From positions 57,806 to 121,805 of the forward strand of contig CBFHMG010000008.1 of assembly GCA_965656935.1 (NCBI GenBank): a DNA stretch of 64,000 nt, in the 5' to 3' direction. The first letter of the stretch is position 1, and the number at the start of each line of letters is the position of its first letter. The notes under the pieces were generated by a model that was not told the origin of the DNA, did no database searches, and saw only the letters and a program-made list of their open reading frames with translations. The position numbers and the translations under genes are program-made. The DNA is from M30B80 sp965656935. GTDB lineage: Bacteria > Pseudomonadota > Alphaproteobacteria > Rhodobacterales > Rhodobacteraceae. Shown in pieces: positions 8,938 through 18,136 of the stretch.

Positions 8938-10119
8938 TCACCGATAGAGGCAGTCACGGAGCAAGATGAGCCCGCGCTGCATTTCTTCTTGTTCAGCCAC
9001 CAATGCCACGCGGAGTCTGTCCGCGCCTGGCGTGATGCCATTTATGCTTCGCGCAAGGTAATGGCCGGGCAAAACCCGCACCCCGACCTCACGCCATAGT
9101 TTGAGGGCTGCCGCTTCCGCATCTGGAACAGGCAACCACAGAAAGAACCCCGCCTCGGGCGGGTGATAACCGGGCACATCCCCGAAAATCTCATCCGCCA
9201 TGCGGAATTTGGTTTGATAGAGCGCGCGGCTCGCCTCGACATGGGTTTCATCCCGCCAAGCGCGCGCAGCAACCGCCTGCAAAGGCGCAGGCAAAGGTGC
9301 GCCCGCATAATTGCGAAGCTGCTTCATCGCCGCGATATTGCCCTTGCCCGAGACCGCAAAACCCGACCGCAAACCAGGCAAGTTCGAACGTTTCGAAAGC
9401 GAATGAAAAATCACCACGCGATCAGGATCAGCACCCATCTCAACCGCGACTTCCAGCGCACCAATGGGGGGCGTGTCACGGTAGATCTCGGAATAGCATT
9501 CATCAGCAAAGATGCGGAAATCATAACGCTCGGCCAGAGTGATCAGATCCCGCCAATAGCTGCGGCTGGCCACAGCGCCCTGCGGGTTCGCGGGCGAGCA
9601 GATATAAGCAATCGAGACGCGGTTCAAAACATCTTCGGGCAGAGATGCGTAATCAGGCAGATTTCCGGTTTCATCGGTTGCAGGCACGTAAATCGGTTCA
9701 GCCCCGACAGCCAAAGCGGCCACGGCATAGACTTGGTAAAAGGGATTGGGCGTCAGGATCGCGGGTTTTTGGCCGTTTTTCTGCTCAGGACACAGGGCCA
9801 GTGCCGCATTGAACAGCCCTTCCCGCGTACCATTGAGCGGCAGAACCTGCGCGGCGGCCTCGATGGTCACACCATAGCGGCGCTGCACCCAACCCGCGAT
9901 TGCGGTTTGCAAATCAGCGGTACCGTCATTTGCGGGGTAGCGGCCAAAGCCGTCGATATGATCGGTGATGGTCTGAGCCACCCAATCGGGGAAAGGGTGG
10001 CGCGGCTCACCGATGGTCATGTTTATAGGAACGCCGCCCGCTTCATGGACGTCGAGTAATTTCCGCAAACGCGGAAAGGCGTAATCTGGCAGGTTCGAAA
10101 ACCGCTCTGGGAACACCAT
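8938..10119 (-). CDS. Class I/II PLP-dependent aminotransferase
   Basis: A fold-type I aminotransferase of 393 residues. The MTIGEPRHPFPDWV start, GRYPANDGTADLQTAIAGW segment and AYICSPANPQG are typical, and the PLP lysine lies in SLSKRSNLPGLRSG. The sequence resembles the DapC/succinyldiaminopimelate aminotransferase-like group found upstream of ftsK in Rhodobacterales. Substrate is not provable from motifs. It is the middle gene of the minus-strand order amidase, aminotransferase, ftsK, lolA. Confidence 0.9.
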   Translation of the reverse strand: MVFPERFSNLPDYAFPRLRKLLDVHEAGGVPINMTIGEPRHPFPDWVAQTITDHIDGFGRYPANDGTADLQTAIAGWVQRRYGVTIEAAAQVLPLNGTREGLFNAALALCPEQKNGQKPAILTPNPFYQVYAVAALAVGAEPIYVPATDETGNLPDYASLPEDVLNRVSIAYICSPANPQGAVASRSYWRDLITLAERYDFRIFADECYSEIYRDTPPIGALEVAVEMGADPDRVVIFHSLSKRSNLPGLRSGFAVSGKGNIAAMKQLRNYAGAPLPAPLQAVAARAWRDETHVEASRALYQTKFRMADEIFGDVPGYHPPEAGFFLWLPVPDAEAAALKLWREVGVRVLPGHYLARSINGITPGADRLRVALVAEQEEMQRGLILLRDCLYR

Positions 10120-10234
10120 GTCTGCCTCAAGTTCGGGATCTGTTTTCGCCCCGTTTTCCTGACCTTACCCGAATAACGCGGCAGCGGTCCAGCAAAAGGC
10201 GCGCAACTTGGCCAAAACCCCGAACCTGTGGCCT

Positions 10235-11584
10235 TCAGGCCAAGACAGCCTCAACGGCGGCCCCGATCCTGAGCAGGCGTTCATCCTGCATCGCGGGGCA
10301 AAGGAACATGATACCAGTCGACGGAATGCCCGTTGGCAGGGTCAAACCGCATAATCCCATGAGGTTGCCAACGCGGGTATTACGCAGGGTCAGAAGGTTT
10401 TCGGTGACGTAATAATCCTGATCGCTCATCAAACGCGCCATATCGGCGGGCATATTCGCAACTGTTGGCAAGACCACGGCATCATAGGCCGCGGTCTCGG
10501 CCTGCCATTCGGCCCGCAATCGGTGCAGTTGCTGCCATGCCGCCACAAAATCAGGGCCCGAGAAATCAGCCCCGCCACGGAACCTTTCCAGAATACGCGG
10601 GAACATCTTATCAGGGGCGGTCTCGATCACATCGCGCCATGTTCCGTATGCCTCAACCGCAAACAGGACAGGCGATAAATCCATTGCAGCCTCGATTGAA
10701 GGCAAAGATTTCGCCTCAATCTCAGCCCCCGCACCCTTCAGGCGGTCAAGGGCGGATTTGAAGGCCTCCAACGGCTCGGCGCGGACATCGGATGCATAAG
10801 GCTCCAGCACAAGGAAGCGTTTGCCCTCGCAACTCGCGCCGCGCAAATCGGCGGGCTTACCACTTTCCATCACGGCCAAAAGCTGCGCGCAATCTTCCAC
10901 GGTTTTGCATAGCGGCCCGACCGTATCAAAGCTCTCGGCCAGTGGCACAACCCCTTTAAGGCTCAATCGCCCATGGGAGGTTTTTAGCCCAACCAGATCA
11001 TTATAGGCCGCAGGCACGCGCACCGATCCGCCTGTATCAGACCCAATCGCAGCAGGAGCCAGCCCGAAAGCCACCGAGGCCGCCGCCCCCGAAGAGGATC
11101 CGCCAGGAACCAGATCGGGGTTGTTCACATTGGGCGGAGTTGCAGGTTTCGGATCGGTATTTCCCCCATAGGCAGGGTTCAGGCCAAGGCCCGAGAAGGC
11201 CAATTCCGACATATGGGTTTTGCCCAGACAGACCAGCCCCGCCTGCGTGGCCTTGCCCAAAACCTCGGCATCGCGGCTCGGCACGCGGCCTTCCAGCAAT
11301 TTCGACCCTGCTTCGGTCACAACATCTGCGCTGTCGAATAAATCCTTCCACGAGACGGGAACGCCGTCCAGCAAACCGCGCCGCACGCCATTGCGGGCCC
11401 TGTCAGCCGCAGCTTTTGCTTCGGCGATGGCGCGATCTTTGGTCAAAGCGGTGTAGATACGCGCGCCATGCTCATGGCCAGTGGCGGCCTCCAGATAGGT
11501 TTCGGTCAATTCGACAGGGTCAATCTCGCCTTTGCCGACTGCACGGCCAAGATCGCTCGCGCTTGCCAAATACCGCTCATCCAT
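10235..11584 (-). CDS. Amidase (amidase-signature family)
   Basis: A Ser-Ser-Lys amidohydrolase of 449 residues. The catalytic lysine is in LDGVPVSWKDLFD. The glycine/serine signature GGSSSGAAASVAFG supplies the cis-serine and GSDTGGSVRVPAA the nucleophile. The substrate is unknown; relatives include aspartyl/glutamyl-tRNA amidotransferase subunit A, but no gatB or gatC lies nearby. It probably begins the minus-strand operon that continues into the aminotransferase gene after a 115-base gap. It is divergent from the UbiH-type gene. Confidence 0.9.
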   Translation of the reverse strand: MDERYLASASDLGRAVGKGEIDPVELTETYLEAATGHEHGARIYTALTKDRAIAEAKAAADRARNGVRRGLLDGVPVSWKDLFDSADVVTEAGSKLLEGRVPSRDAEVLGKATQAGLVCLGKTHMSELAFSGLGLNPAYGGNTDPKPATPPNVNNPDLVPGGSSSGAAASVAFGLAPAAIGSDTGGSVRVPAAYNDLVGLKTSHGRLSLKGVVPLAESFDTVGPLCKTVEDCAQLLAVMESGKPADLRGASCEGKRFLVLEPYASDVRAEPLEAFKSALDRLKGAGAEIEAKSLPSIEAAMDLSPVLFAVEAYGTWRDVIETAPDKMFPRILERFRGGADFSGPDFVAAWQQLHRLRAEWQAETAAYDAVVLPTVANMPADMARLMSDQDYYVTENLLTLRNTRVGNLMGLCGLTLPTGIPSTGIMFLCPAMQDERLLRIGAAVEAVLA

Positions 11585-11674
11585 CGGGGCACATCCTTTG
11601 ATAAAGTGTCGCGCATGACGCTAACGGCCCCATGACGCGTGGACAATCCTTTACACAGGCGCATATTGCCAGAC

Positions 11675-12898
11675 ATGGATTATGATGCAGATATCTTGAT
11701 TGTCGGCGGCGGGCTGAACGGTTCCTGCCTTGCTTTGGCGCTGGCGCAGGCGGGGTTTTCAAGCGTTGTGCTGGACGCTTTGCCAACCCCCAAACGCAAA
11801 GCAGACGCCTTTGATGGCCGCGCCTATTCGCTGGCACTGGCCTCAAAGAACCTGCTGGCCGCAATCGATATTTGGCCCGAAGTGGAGGACAACGCCCAAC
11901 CCATTCTCGAGGTCAAAGCCTCGGACGGGCGCGCAGGCGAAGGGGCGGCCCCTTATTTCCTTCATTTCGACCACGCCGAATTGGAAGACGGCCCGATGGG
12001 GTATTTGCTGGAGGATCGCTTCTTGCGGCGCGCACTTCTGGCCGCGATCGAGGCCGAGCCACTGATCACCCACCGCGCGAATGTCACTGTCACAGCACAA
12101 GATACAAGCGCGGCAGCACAGGTTACGCTCAGCGATGGCACAAGCCTGAAAGCGCGTTTGCTAATTGGGGCCGATGGTCGCCAATCTGGTGTGGCGGAAC
12201 GTGCAGGCATCAAGCGCAGCGGGTGGGATTATGGCCAGACAGCGCTTGTCTGCGCGATTGAACATGAGCGCGCCCATAATGCTATCGCCCATCAATTCTT
12301 CATGCCGAATGGCCCATTGGCCATCCTGCCTTTGCCTGAAAACCGCTCCTCTATTGTCTGGAGCGAAACCTCCGAGAATGCAGCGCAGATCGCGGCCCTT
12401 GATGACGCCGCCTATCTCGAAGCCCTCAGGCCCGCCTTCGGCGATTTCCTTGGCGAGATCAAACTCACAGGCACGCGGTTTACCTATCCGCTTACCCTGA
12501 CGCTGGCGCAAAGCTATGTCGCACCGCGCCTCGCTTTGGTCGGGGATGCCGCGCATGGCGTGCACCCGATTGCGGGGCAAGGGTTGAACCTCGGGTTTCG
12601 GGATATCGGCGCTTTGGCCGAGGTGCTGACAGAGGCAAAACGGCGCGGTGAGGATATCGCGGCAGCGGATGTTTTGGCGCGATATCAATCCTGGCGGAAA
12701 TTCGACACGACAGCCTTGGCGCTTGGCATGGATGCCGTCAATAAACTGTTTTCAAACGATAATCCGGCGCTGCGGTTCATGCGGGATTTGGGCATGGGCG
12801 CCGTTTCATCCATGCCAACTTTGCGCCGCCGCTTCATGCGCGAAGCCGCGGGGCTGACGGGTAATCTGCCAAAACTGATGCAAGGTAAACGGCTCTAG
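11675..12898 (+). CDS. UbiH/UbiF/COQ6-family FAD-dependent hydroxylase
   Basis: A flavin monooxygenase of ubiquinone ring hydroxylation. Of 407 residues, the N-terminus DILIVGGGLNGSCLAL binds FAD, LLIGADGRQS is the family GD box, and LVGDAAHGVHPIAGQGLNLG the second FAD motif. Which ring position it hydroxylates cannot be told from sequence alone. ATG 11675 gives the canonical N-terminus; an in-frame GTG at 11639 would add 12 residues and neither has a strong ribosome site. Its 3' end overlaps the convergent Trm112 gene by four bases. Confidence 0.9.
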   Translation: MDYDADILIVGGGLNGSCLALALAQAGFSSVVLDALPTPKRKADAFDGRAYSLALASKNLLAAIDIWPEVEDNAQPILEVKASDGRAGEGAAPYFLHFDHAELEDGPMGYLLEDRFLRRALLAAIEAEPLITHRANVTVTAQDTSAAAQVTLSDGTSLKARLLIGADGRQSGVAERAGIKRSGWDYGQTALVCAIEHERAHNAIAHQFFMPNGPLAILPLPENRSSIVWSETSENAAQIAALDDAAYLEALRPAFGDFLGEIKLTGTRFTYPLTLTLAQSYVAPRLALVGDAAHGVHPIAGQGLNLGFRDIGALAEVLTEAKRRGEDIAAADVLARYQSWRKFDTTALALGMDAVNKLFSNDNPALRFMRDLGMGAVSSMPTLRRRFMREAAGLTGNLPKLMQGKRL

Positions 12899-13080
12899 TC
12901 TTTCAAGGACCGCGCTTCTTCTTCCAGCATGATCGGGATGCCACCCCTGATTGGAAAGGCCAGCCCCGCCGATTTCGAGACCAGTTCCTGCTTCTGGGCA
13001 TCATAAACCAATGGCCCTTGTGTCAGCGGGCAGACAAGCGCCTCAAGCATACGACGGTCAATGATCGTATCTGCGCTCAT
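12895..13080 (-). CDS. Trm112 family protein
   Basis: A 61-residue protein of the Trm112/YcaR family: RRMLEALVCPLTQGPLVYD, then SAGLAFPIRGGIPIMLEEEAR. In eukaryotes Trm112 activates methyltransferases; the bacterial role is unclear. Only one cysteine remains of the zinc-binding type positions. The start overlaps the stop of the upstream Lon-substrate-domain gene (ATGA), so the two are translationally coupled. Confidence 0.9.
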   Translation of the reverse strand: MSADTIIDRRMLEALVCPLTQGPLVYDAQKQELVSKSAGLAFPIRGGIPIMLEEEARSLKD

Positions 13081-13721
13081 TGCAAGACGTCCTCGCTCCC
13101 GCCACTATGCAGGGCAATCTCAATCAGGGTGATCAAGGTTTCGCGCCGTGTGGACAGCGATGGCGCTTCAAGCAAAGCCTGCTTTTCCTCAGGCTCGAAA
13201 GGGCAGAGCATGGAGAGGGAATTGATCAGCATTTCATCTTCCGCATCTTTCAAGCTGTCCCAATCGGTCGACAGAGACAAAGCGTTGAAATAGCGCGACA
13301 AAAGATCAAGGAAGGCGGGGCGATCAAAGCCGCGATCCGTCTCGACCGAGCCTAGATCAACATCAAACCCGTCCCATGACACATCCGCCTTGAGATAGGG
13401 CGTGAAGCCGGACACCTCACGCTGGATACGGAACCGCGACACACCAGACAGGGTGACCATATAGCGGCCATCCTCGGTCTCGGAGAATTGGGTGACGCGA
13501 CCTGCGCAACCGATCATCTGCAATTTCCGCTCACTCCCCGAAGGGGTTTCACGTGGCTGGATCATACCGATCAAGCGATGCGATGTTTTCAGCGCGTCAT
13601 CAAGCATGGCCAGATAACGGGGCTCGAACAAATGCAAAGGCAATTGCGCGCGCGGCAAAAGCAGCGCGCCCGGCAAAGGGAAAACCGGAATTGTATCGGG
13701 AAGGTCAATCTGTTGGATCAT
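13077..13721 (-). CDS. LON peptidase substrate-binding-domain protein
   Basis: A 214-residue stand-alone Lon N-domain: IPVFPLPGALLLPRAQLPLHLFEPRY is the hallmark start, followed by IGCAGRVTQF and a helical C-terminal part. There is no ATPase or protease domain. The role is thought to be substrate recognition or adaptor-like, but it is not established. It sits between cnoX (27 bases upstream) and the Trm112 gene (ATGA overlap). Confidence 0.92.
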   Translation of the reverse strand: MIQQIDLPDTIPVFPLPGALLLPRAQLPLHLFEPRYLAMLDDALKTSHRLIGMIQPRETPSGSERKLQMIGCAGRVTQFSETEDGRYMVTLSGVSRFRIQREVSGFTPYLKADVSWDGFDVDLGSVETDRGFDRPAFLDLLSRYFNALSLSTDWDSLKDAEDEMLINSLSMLCPFEPEEKQALLEAPSLSTRRETLITLIEIALHSGGSEDVLQ

Positions 13722-13748
13722 GACTATCTATGTAGCGGGCAAAACCGA

Positions 13749-14669
13749 TCAGGCAAATATCATCGAGCTTAGACGCCGCCGACCTTTTTGGGCAATCGGG
13801 TCAGTGGCTGTCAGAGCGTCGAAAATCGTAAACAGTTGCGTTTTGGCGGCTGCGTCATTCCACTCGCGGTCACGGCGGAACAATTCCAGCAATTGCTCGA
13901 CCGCCTCTTCCGCATTGCCTGCCGCATGCAAGGCCTGCGCATAGTCAAACCGCGCCTGATGATCATCGGCATTCGCCTCGACCGCTGCATGAAGCTCGGC
14001 CAATGGACCGGCATCAGCCGCCTGACGGGCAAGCTCGATCTGGGCGCGCGCAACTTCGATCTCAGGCGCGTTTGCGATGCTTGGGGCGACATTGTTCAAA
14101 AGTGCCTCGGCCGTGTCGAGATCACCCAATGCAATATGGGCGCGTGCCAAACCACCATTGGCAGCCGCGTTTTCGGGCTCCTCGCCGACAATCGCGGCAA
14201 AGGTTTGCGCCGCATCATCGATAGCGCCCTGCGCCAGCATTTCCTCGGCGGCCTCCAAAGCTTCGCCAAGGCCGCCATCCCCGCCCAAAGCGGCGATCTT
14301 TTCAACGAAACGCTGCACATCGCCCTGCGAAACCGCGCCTTGGAACCCGTCCACGGGCTGGCCTTGCGAAAAGGCATAGACCGTGGGGATAGATTGCACC
14401 TGCAACTGGCCAGCGATGGCGGGGTTTTCATCAACATTAATCTTGACCATGCGCACCTTGCCGCGCGCGGCCGTCACGGCCGCTTCCAGCTGGGGGCCAA
14501 GGGTTTTGCAGGGGCCACACCAAGGCGCCCAGAAATCCACAATCACAGGCACGTCACGGCTGGTTTCGACCACATCCTGCATAAAGGCCTGATCGGTGGT
14601 GTCCTTGATCAGATCAGCGGCGGCGCTGCCTTGGGCTTGTCCAAACTCGAGCATGGGTATCTCCGTCAA
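13749..14669 (-). CDS. cnoX: Thioredoxin/TPR co-chaperone CnoX (YbbN)
   Basis: A 306-residue chaperedoxin. The N-terminal thioredoxin domain keeps the redox motif in APWCGPCKTLGPQ. The rest is made of TPR-like helices (LARAHIALGDLDTAEALL, FDYAQALHAAGNAEEAVEQL). CnoX protects clients from oxidation and hands them to GroEL or DnaK. In E. coli CnoX the pair is SxxC; here CGPC is complete, so reductase activity is more likely. It is the first gene of a three-gene minus operon. Confidence 0.9.
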   Translation of the reverse strand: MTEIPMLEFGQAQGSAAADLIKDTTDQAFMQDVVETSRDVPVIVDFWAPWCGPCKTLGPQLEAAVTAARGKVRMVKINVDENPAIAGQLQVQSIPTVYAFSQGQPVDGFQGAVSQGDVQRFVEKIAALGGDGGLGEALEAAEEMLAQGAIDDAAQTFAAIVGEEPENAAANGGLARAHIALGDLDTAEALLNNVAPSIANAPEIEVARAQIELARQAADAGPLAELHAAVEANADDHQARFDYAQALHAAGNAEEAVEQLLELFRRDREWNDAAAKTQLFTIFDALTATDPIAQKGRRRLSSMIFA

Positions 14670-14720
14670 AAATCGGGTGTTGTGCCGTATATGAGTATTA
14701 CACAGCCACGTTTTTAGGGG

Positions 14721-15509
14721 TCAAAGGTCGAATGTCGCAAAGACAGGTACATGGTCCGAAGGTTGTTCCCAACCGCGCACATCCCGCAATATCCGGCTGC
14801 TATGGGCAGAATTGGAAATATCGGATGTGCCCCAGATATGATCGAGCCTGCGGCCCTTATCTGCGGCATCCCAATCCTTCGCGCGATAGGACCACCAGCT
14901 ATAGAGCAGCCCTTCGGGAATGTCCTGACGGGTGATATCCACCCAATTGCCAGCCTCGCGCGCCGCCTCAAAATGCTCCACCTCGATCGGGGTGTGGCTG
15001 ACCACCTTGAGCAGTTGCTTATGGGACCAAACGTCATCTTCGCGCGGAGCAATATTGAGATCTCCCACAAGGATCGACTTTTTCGGGGCCTCATCACGGA
15101 ACCAGTCGCGCATCTCGGTAAGGTAATCCAGTTTATGGCCGAATTTCTCGTTCACCTCACGGTCGGCCACATCGCCGCCCGCGGGGATATAGCAGTTATG
15201 GATGGTGACGCCATTCTCGAGCCGCGCTGCCACATGGCGGGCATCGCCCTTGCCCACGAAATCACGGTGACCCACATCTTCCAGCGGGTGCTTGGACAGG
15301 ATCGCAACGCCGTTGTAACCCTTCTGCCCGCGCGCAACCATATAGCCATAGCCAAGCTCGGCGAACACCTCGAGGGGGATCTTGTCGACGGGGCTTTTGC
15401 ATTCCTGCAGGCACAGCACATCAGGCGCTTCTTGCTGCAACAGCTTGGCCACGGTTTGCGCACGAAGGCGGACCGAGTTGATGTTCCAAGTGGCAAGAGT
15501 GAAAGACAT
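14721..15509 (-). CDS. xthA: Exodeoxyribonuclease III
   Basis: An AP endonuclease and 3'-5' exonuclease of base-excision repair. The 262-residue product starts MSFTLATWNINSVRLR and shows LCLQECK (metal-binding Glu), GDLNIAPREDDVW, and the C-terminal RLDHIWGT and SDHVPVFATF catalytic Asp/His boxes. ATG 15509 was chosen over an upstream in-frame start because it matches the family and has GGAG six bases before it. Confidence 0.96.
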   Translation of the reverse strand: MSFTLATWNINSVRLRAQTVAKLLQQEAPDVLCLQECKSPVDKIPLEVFAELGYGYMVARGQKGYNGVAILSKHPLEDVGHRDFVGKGDARHVAARLENGVTIHNCYIPAGGDVADREVNEKFGHKLDYLTEMRDWFRDEAPKKSILVGDLNIAPREDDVWSHKQLLKVVSHTPIEVEHFEAAREAGNWVDITRQDIPEGLLYSWWSYRAKDWDAADKGRRLDHIWGTSDISNSAHSSRILRDVRGWEQPSDHVPVFATFDL

Positions 15510-15579
15510 GGCGCGGCTCCGTTTCATTTGCTGCGCCAAGCTCTAATCCCCCACGTCACTGCACACAATGCGAGCGGAT

Positions 15580-15608
15580 AAAAAAAGGCCCTCACCGAAG
15601 TGAGGGCC
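15580..15608 (-). terminator. Rho-independent terminator of the cenR-like gene
   Basis: GGCCCTCAC (15587-15595), a CGAA loop and GTGAGGGCC (15600-15608) form a perfect 9-bp stem. On the minus strand it is followed by a run of seven U (A-run 15580-15586). It lies about 80 bases after the stop of the response-regulator gene. Confidence 0.92.
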
Positions 15609-15688
15609 AGTCCAACAGGGAGGAAGCAATGAGTTGCTTCGGTTCAGGAACGAGGGAAGAACCTGAACTAAAGCTATAGCTGCAAGGA

Positions 15689-16375
15689 CTATGCCACGAG
15701 GCGATAGCCCCCGCTTTCAGTCACCAAGAGGCGCGCATTCGAGGGATCGGGTTCGATTTTCTGGCGCAGCCTGTAGATATGTGTCTCGAGCGTATGAGTG
15801 GTGACGCCCGCATTATAGCCCCAGACCTCATGCAACAGCACATCGCGGGCCACGACCCCTTCCTGCGCGCGATAGAGGAATTTCAGAATATTCGTCTCTT
15901 TCTCAGTGAGGCGGATTTTCTTGTTATCTTCGGTCTCCAGCAACTTCATCGCAGGCTTGAAAGTGTAATGCCCCAGCTGGAATACCGCATCCTCGGATTG
16001 TTCATGCGTGCGAAGCTGTGCGCGGATACGGGCCAAAAGAACGGGGAATTTGAAAGGCTTGGTGACATAATCATTGGCACCTGCATCAAGGCCCAGAATG
16101 GTATCGGCGTCGCTGTCATGGCCCGTCAGCATCAAGATCGGGCATTTGACGCCTTGTTTGCGCATCAGGCGGCAAAGTTCACGCCCATCCGTATCGGGCA
16201 GGCCCACATCAAGGATCACGAGATCATAGATCGCGGCCTTGGCCTTCTCCATCGCTTCTTGGCCGTTCCCAGCCTCGAAAACGTCGAAATCTTCGGTCAG
16301 GACCAATTGTTCGGACAGCGCCTCGCGCAGGTCCTCATCATCATCCACAAGAAGAATTTTCTTTAACGTCGCCAT
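15689..16375 (-). CDS. cenR: OmpR/PhoB-type response regulator, CenR-like
   Basis: A 228-residue two-domain regulator. Receiver: ILLVDDDEDLREAL acidic pocket, phospho-Asp in LVILDVGLP, and the KPF lysine in NDYVTKPFKF. DNA-binding winged helix: TEKETNILKFLYRAQEGVV through HIYRLRQKIEPDPSNARLL. The HEQSEDAVFQLGHYTFKP linker resembles CenR, the essential envelope regulator of alphaproteobacteria; the name rests on that recollection, so a CenR relative is safer. ATG 16375 has AGGAGG seven bases upstream; a longer in-frame reading to 16501 lacks a site. No histidine kinase is adjacent. Confidence 0.85.
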   Translation of the reverse strand: MATLKKILLVDDDEDLREALSEQLVLTEDFDVFEAGNGQEAMEKAKAAIYDLVILDVGLPDTDGRELCRLMRKQGVKCPILMLTGHDSDADTILGLDAGANDYVTKPFKFPVLLARIRAQLRTHEQSEDAVFQLGHYTFKPAMKLLETEDNKKIRLTEKETNILKFLYRAQEGVVARDVLLHEVWGYNAGVTTHTLETHIYRLRQKIEPDPSNARLLVTESGGYRLVA

Positions 16376-16538
16376 TTGCATGCCTCCTGAGCAAGTCTTA
16401 CAGGACGAAGTGTAGCGTAAGGCCTTGTTTGGCAAGGTTTTGAAAAAATCTTCACGCAGCCGTGTCAGATTAGGGGCGAATGTTTCAAATTTCTTTGCCA
16501 AGGTCTACATCAACACTGAAGTCGATTTGGAATTCTCA

Positions 16539-17633
16539 ATGAGCTTGCTGCCCACCTCAACCGAACGCGTCGCCCGCGCCCGCGCAGATTTGCGAATGGG
16601 TTTGCCTGTGGTGATTGCTGATGGGGTTAGGCAAGGGCTTCTGGTTTTGGCCGCAGAAACCACAACTCAGGCGCGTTTGACGGCATTGCGCGCCCTCGAT
16701 TTGCCCATTGAGCTGGCGATCACCGCAAGGCGGGCCGAAACCCTTAAAGCGCGGGCCTATCATATGGGCCTTGCCGCGATCCAATTGCCTGATCACGCCG
16801 ATCTGGCTTGGGTCAAGGCCGTGGCCAACCCGCAAGATGACCTCTCGGCCCCGATGAAAGGTCCTTTGCAAACATCGCGGGGCGGTGATGCGCGTTTGCT
16901 CAGCCTTGCGCTTTCCTTGGCGAAATCGGCGCAGCTTTTGCCAGCGGTTCTTGGGGTTGAGTTGGAGGGTGCAGCGGGGTTTGCCGCAGAAAGCCAACTC
17001 GCCGTGATCTCCGAGCATGAGGCCGAGGCTGATCTTGCCGCGCATCACGACCTTCACCCTGTCGCTGCCGCCCGTCTGCCGATGGAGGCCGCCGAGGCTG
17101 GACGCCTGCATATCTTCCGCCCCGAAAATGGCGGGGTCGAGCATTATGCGATTGAGGTCGGCAGGCCAGATCGCGACGCGCCCGTTTTGGCAAGGCTGCA
17201 CTCGGCCTGTTTTACAGGTGATGTTTTGGGAAGCCTGAAATGCGATTGCGGCCCGCAATTGCGAACCGCCCTGTCCGAGATGGGCAAAGCGGGGGCGGGC
17301 GTGCTGCTCTATATGAACCAAGAGGGGCGCGGCATCGGGCTTGCCAATAAAATGCGCGCCTATTCGCTTCAGGATCAGGGCTTTGATACGGTTGAGGCCA
17401 ATCATCGTTTGGGTTTTGAGGATGACGAGCGTGATTTCCGCCTTGGCGCCGATCTACTGAAACAGATGGGCTTTTCCTCGGTTCGGCTGATGACAAACAA
17501 CCCCCGCAAGGTCGAGATGATGGAGAAAGAGGGCGTCCAAGTGGCCGAGCGTGTGCCCTTGGTCACGGGCACCAACCGCCATAATGCCAATTACCTCGAC
17601 GTCAAACGCAAGAAATCAGGGCATTTCCTGTGA
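16539..17633 (+). CDS. ribA: GTP cyclohydrolase II with degenerate N-terminal RibB-like domain
   Basis: The first enzyme of riboflavin synthesis. The C-terminal half of the 364-residue protein is a full GTP cyclohydrolase II: zinc cysteines in ACFTGDVLGSLKCDCGPQ, the MNQEGRGIGLANK loop, and the GTNRHNANYL end. The first 150 or so residues begin like DHBP synthase (ARADLRMGLPVVIADG) but lack its acidic DDEDREN metal site, so that half is probably inactive. The stop overlaps the next start (GTGA). Confidence 0.92.
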   Translation: MSLLPTSTERVARARADLRMGLPVVIADGVRQGLLVLAAETTTQARLTALRALDLPIELAITARRAETLKARAYHMGLAAIQLPDHADLAWVKAVANPQDDLSAPMKGPLQTSRGGDARLLSLALSLAKSAQLLPAVLGVELEGAAGFAAESQLAVISEHEAEADLAAHHDLHPVAAARLPMEAAEAGRLHIFRPENGGVEHYAIEVGRPDRDAPVLARLHSACFTGDVLGSLKCDCGPQLRTALSEMGKAGAGVLLYMNQEGRGIGLANKMRAYSLQDQGFDTVEANHRLGFEDDERDFRLGADLLKQMGFSSVRLMTNNPRKVEMMEKEGVQVAERVPLVTGTNRHNANYLDVKRKKSGHFL

Positions 17634-18136
17634 CCCCAAATGATATTGTCATCACGCCGATGGGGGCGCGGTTCAGGGGGCGGCATTTTCCCTGCAGCTT
17701 GGGCAAGGGCGGCATCACCTGCGACAAGCGCGAGGGCGATGGTGCAACGCCTGCTGGTATTCACGGGTTGGTCGGCTGCCTTTACCGCCCCGACCGTCTT
17801 GCTAAACCATGTGACTGGGCGGTTCCCATCGGCCCTAGCGATCTGTGGTCCGATGATCCGCGCCATGAGGATTACAACCTGATGGTGCGCGCACCCTACC
17901 CGCATAGCCATGAGCGGCTCAGCCGCGCCGACCCGCTCTACGACATCGTTTTGCTAACCGATTGGAACTGGCCCCGCGCCGAGCATGGGCGCGGTTCGGC
18001 CATTTTCCTGCATCGCTGGAGACGGCCCGGCTACCCGACCGAAGGCTGTGTTGCCTTCGCGCCTGAGGATTTGCGCTGGATCGTGGCGCGCATCCGCTTC
18101 GGAACGCGCCTGATAGTCTCGCCTCAGTTGGCCTGA
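17630..18136 (+). CDS. L,D-transpeptidase family protein (YkuD type)
   Basis: A 168-residue protein with the YkuD-like active site: the histidine in FLHRWRRPGYPTEGCVAF and nucleophile Cys in TEGC. It also shows CSLGKGGITCDKREGDGATP, typical of the short Rhodobacterales L,D-transpeptidases. It has no signal peptide that I can see, which is odd for a peptidoglycan enzyme, although this subgroup often lacks one. It starts with GTG inside the ribA stop codon, so the two are translationally coupled. Confidence 0.85.
   Translation: MTPNDIVITPMGARFRGRHFPCSLGKGGITCDKREGDGATPAGIHGLVGCLYRPDRLAKPCDWAVPIGPSDLWSDDPRHEDYNLMVRAPYPHSHERLSRADPLYDIVLLTDWNWPRAEHGRGSAIFLHRWRRPGYPTEGCVAFAPEDLRWIVARIRFGTRLIVSPQLA

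Noticed and set aside
10195..10235. CTTGGCC and GGCCAAG repeats after the amidase gene as a terminator
   Set aside because: The arms include the amidase stop codon and no U-run follows; transcription probably continues into the aminotransferase gene.
16416..16442. CCTTG and CAAGG hairpin with TTTTG in the cenR-ribA gap
   Set aside because: Only 5 bp and in the middle of a divergent promoter region; too weak to call a terminator.
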